In this document: piece by piece, positions 22,594 to 22,713 of the stretch
How the letters are laid out: each line of letters starts with the position of its first letter
How positions within the stretch are numbered: the stretch's first letter is position 1
Assembly (NCBI GenBank): GCA_016183075.1
Contig: JACPFH010000038.1
Coordinates: forward strand, 1-22,713
Length of the DNA: 22,713 bases
Source of the DNA: Deltaproteobacteria bacterium
GTDB taxonomy: Bacteria; Desulfobacterota; Binatia; UBA9968
Direction of reading: 5' to 3'
Program-made: the position numbers and the translations under genes
Notes under the pieces: generated by a model
Seen by the model: only the letters and a program-made list of their open reading frames with translations
The model's database searches: none
Told to the model about the DNA's origin: nothing

Positions 22594-22713
22594 ATGCACG
22601 GCCGGCTCGACCAGGCGAACCGGAAATGGCAGCAAGTGAGGCAAACCGATTCGCTCCTATGGCTGATCACCCTCGGCCACACCTTTACGCATTTGTGCCC
22701 GGCAACGTTCTAT
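22594..22713 (+). CDS. Probable MFS transporter, N-terminal fragment
   Basis: Open frame from ATG 22594 to the right edge (40 codons). It reads MHGRLDQANRKWQQVRQTDS, then LLWLITLGHTFTHLCPATFY. The LGHTFTHL motif in a first hydrophobic helix is typical of the start of a major facilitator superfamily transporter. The gene is divergent from the OmpA-family gene. The rest lies outside the window, so the call rests on one helix. No clear ribosome binding site is visible. Confidence 0.55.
   Translation, partial: MHGRLDQANRKWQQVRQTDSLLWLITLGHTFTHLCPATFY

Noticed and set aside
1..22713. CRISPR arrays, tRNA or rRNA genes
   Set aside because: No regularly spaced repeats, and no tRNA-like or rRNA-like sequence noticed on either strand by eye.

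Overview
The window reads as a chromosomal segment of a GC-rich Gram-negative bacterium. Supporting evidence is an OmpA-family envelope protein, a signal-peptide lipoprotein, an ArnT-like glycosyltransferase, and dense gene packing on both strands. The mix (amidohydrolase-2, bicupin, non-canonical Nramp, a REP-like GGGGACAGTCACC palindrome, IS91-type transposase debris) resembles uncultured soil or groundwater lineages such as Binatota, other deltaproteobacteria-like groups, NC10 or Rokubacteria. That placement is inference only; no rRNA or tRNA is present.

Layout. (1) 125-1288 (-) hemW, divergent from a molybdenum-cofactor operon moaB-moaD-moaE followed by a NicO-type metal permease (1409-3359, +), with a plausible sigma70-like promoter at 1346-1374. 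(2) 6491-3423 (-) is a tight run: a 50-residue zinc-ribbon gene, a short CinA, a non-canonical Nramp-like transporter and a lipoprotein alpha/beta hydrolase, with overlaps or a 4-base gap. (3) An amidohydrolase (7631-6663, -) is followed by a REP-like palindrome. (4) Divergent from it is an ABC exporter (ATPase, permease) plus a 56-residue single-span membrane protein. (5) A secreted beta-rich protein (9704-11304) is split by an apparent one-base frameshift. (6) A bicupin protein (-) is followed by a decayed IS91-like transposase C-terminus (12556-12893).

(7) An envelope-sugar cluster holds a DPM/ArnC-like GT2, a NodB deacetylase (both -) and a divergent ArnT-like GT39. Together they resemble the Arn or Francisella FlmF2-NaxD-FlmK logic for placing an amino sugar on lipid A. 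(8) glmU and glmS (+) supply UDP-GlcNAc. They are preceded by a small remnant resembling a restriction-methylase C-terminus and separated by a 36-bp palindrome. (9) Convergent to them is ompA-like, rlmE, galT (-). (10) The first 40 codons of a probable MFS transporter run off the right edge.

The strongest candidates for something under-described are the compact lipid A-type amino-sugar module, the zinc-ribbon/CinA/Nramp/hydrolase operon, and the two very small genes. No CRISPR array, prophage or classical defence system was seen.
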